Positions 63,721 through 64,000 of a stretch of 64,000 bases of DNA are shown here, in pieces. Both the position numbers and the translations under genes were made by a program. The stretch is from Candidatus Sphingomonas colombiensis (GTDB lineage: Bacteria; Pseudomonadota; Alphaproteobacteria; Sphingomonadales; Sphingomonadaceae). The stretch is taken from contig CP119315.1 in the NCBI GenBank assembly GCA_029202845.1, forward strand, positions 937,501 to 1,001,500, read 5' to 3'. The notes under the pieces are model-generated. The model made no database searches and was not told the origin of the DNA. It saw only the letters and a list, made by a program, of their open reading frames with translations. How positions within the stretch are numbered: the first letter of the stretch is position 1; each line of letters begins with the position of its first letter.

Positions 63721-64000
63721 ATGAGTTTCGTGCAATTTTTCCGTATCCTGTGGGCGCGGCGGTGGATCACCATCCTCACCACGCTCACCTGTTTCCTCGG
63801 CGCGATGCTCGTGGCGAGCCTGCTTCCCCCGCGTTACGAGGGGAATTCACGGCTGATCCTCGATCTGGTGAAGCCCGATCCCGTCACCGGCGAGATGATC
63901 GGCTCAAACTTCGCCCGCGCCTACGTCCAGACGCAGACCGAGCTGATCAAGGACTATCGCATCACCGGCAAGGTGGTGGATGATCTCGGCTGGACGTCCT
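63721..64000 (+). CDS. epsF: Chain-length determinant / EpsF-like polysaccharide co-polymerase (partial)
   Basis: The first 93 codons of a Wzz-domain protein, cut by the window end. A short cytosolic segment (MSFVQFFRILWARRW) precedes the first helix (ITILTTLTCFLGAMLVASLL) and the start of the periplasmic Wzz domain (RYEGNSRLILDLVKPDPVTGEMIGSNFARAYVQTQTELIKDYRI). It is the next member of the epsD-L-E-F order. The protein sets chain length and links polymerisation with export. The length and any tyrosine-kinase tail cannot be judged. Confidence 0.85.
   Translation, partial: MSFVQFFRILWARRWITILTTLTCFLGAMLVASLLPPRYEGNSRLILDLVKPDPVTGEMIGSNFARAYVQTQTELIKDYRITGKVVDDLGWTS

Noticed and set aside
1..64000. 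CRISPR array, prophage, insertion sequence or integron
   Set aside because: No regularly spaced repeats, transposase, integrase or phage structural genes were seen; the single tRNA gene is not flanked by an integrase or a second partial copy.

Overview
The window is high-GC DNA that reads as a chromosomal segment of a Sphingomonas-like alphaproteobacterium. The basis is three large TonB-dependent receptors with the motif typical of that group (DIIV(S/T)AQRRE), a SciP-type cell-cycle protein (DUF1153), a GlsB/YeaQ protein, an MlaE fused to a STAS-like domain, and a sphingomonad-type exopolysaccharide locus. No phage, insertion sequence, plasmid or CRISPR features were seen.

Region 1 (1-17.7 kb) is an uptake and catabolism island, almost all on the minus strand. 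It has two TonB-receptor -> MFS pairs whose reading frames abut or overlap, a third TonB receptor read divergently, a TetR and a LysR regulator, a GST of the YfcG type, an SMP-30 lactonase, an aldonolactone-oxidase-like flavoprotein, a metal/PLP D-threonine aldolase-like enzyme, and a dgcN-dgcA-like pair (DUF1611 plus an enolase-superfamily racemase) expected to process D-glutamate by N-acetylation and racemisation. The three intact enzymes that act on D-amino acids, together with the lactone enzymes, suggest scavenging of an unidentified D-amino-acid or sugar-lactone compound.

Region 2 (17.7-29.4 kb) holds a secreted caspase-like protease next to an outer-membrane barrel protein, an aminotransferase, rlpA, an MHS-type transporter, tRNA-Ser(GGA), a secreted cyclophilin, a complete Mla-type lipid transport operon (mlaE-mlaF-mlaD-auxiliary lipoprotein) and a DUF445 protein. 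Region 3 (29.5-37.6 kb) has an RND pump, its adaptor, a SIMPL-domain gene and mnmA, all broken only by small insertions or deletions while the protein sequence stays intact across the frames. glsB and sciP lie between them and are intact. This looks like a patch of poor base quality rather than gene decay. Region 4 (37.5-42.2 kb) is a MarR-controlled tripartite EmrAB/NodT efflux operon with tandem dyad operators.

Region 5 (42.2-52.5 kb) is mostly housekeeping: an M16 peptidase, a Qnr-like pentapeptide protein, purE-purK, an exported isoaspartyl methyltransferase, gpmA, dienelactone hydrolase, a NupC transporter and a metallophosphoesterase. Region 6 (52.8 kb to the end) is an exopolysaccharide locus of the methanolan/EpsDEFL type that is often found with exosortases. 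It holds a polyprenyl glycosylphosphotransferase, four glycosyltransferases, an AAA ATPase, a small two-helix membrane protein, then epsD-epsL-epsE-epsF, the last running off the window.
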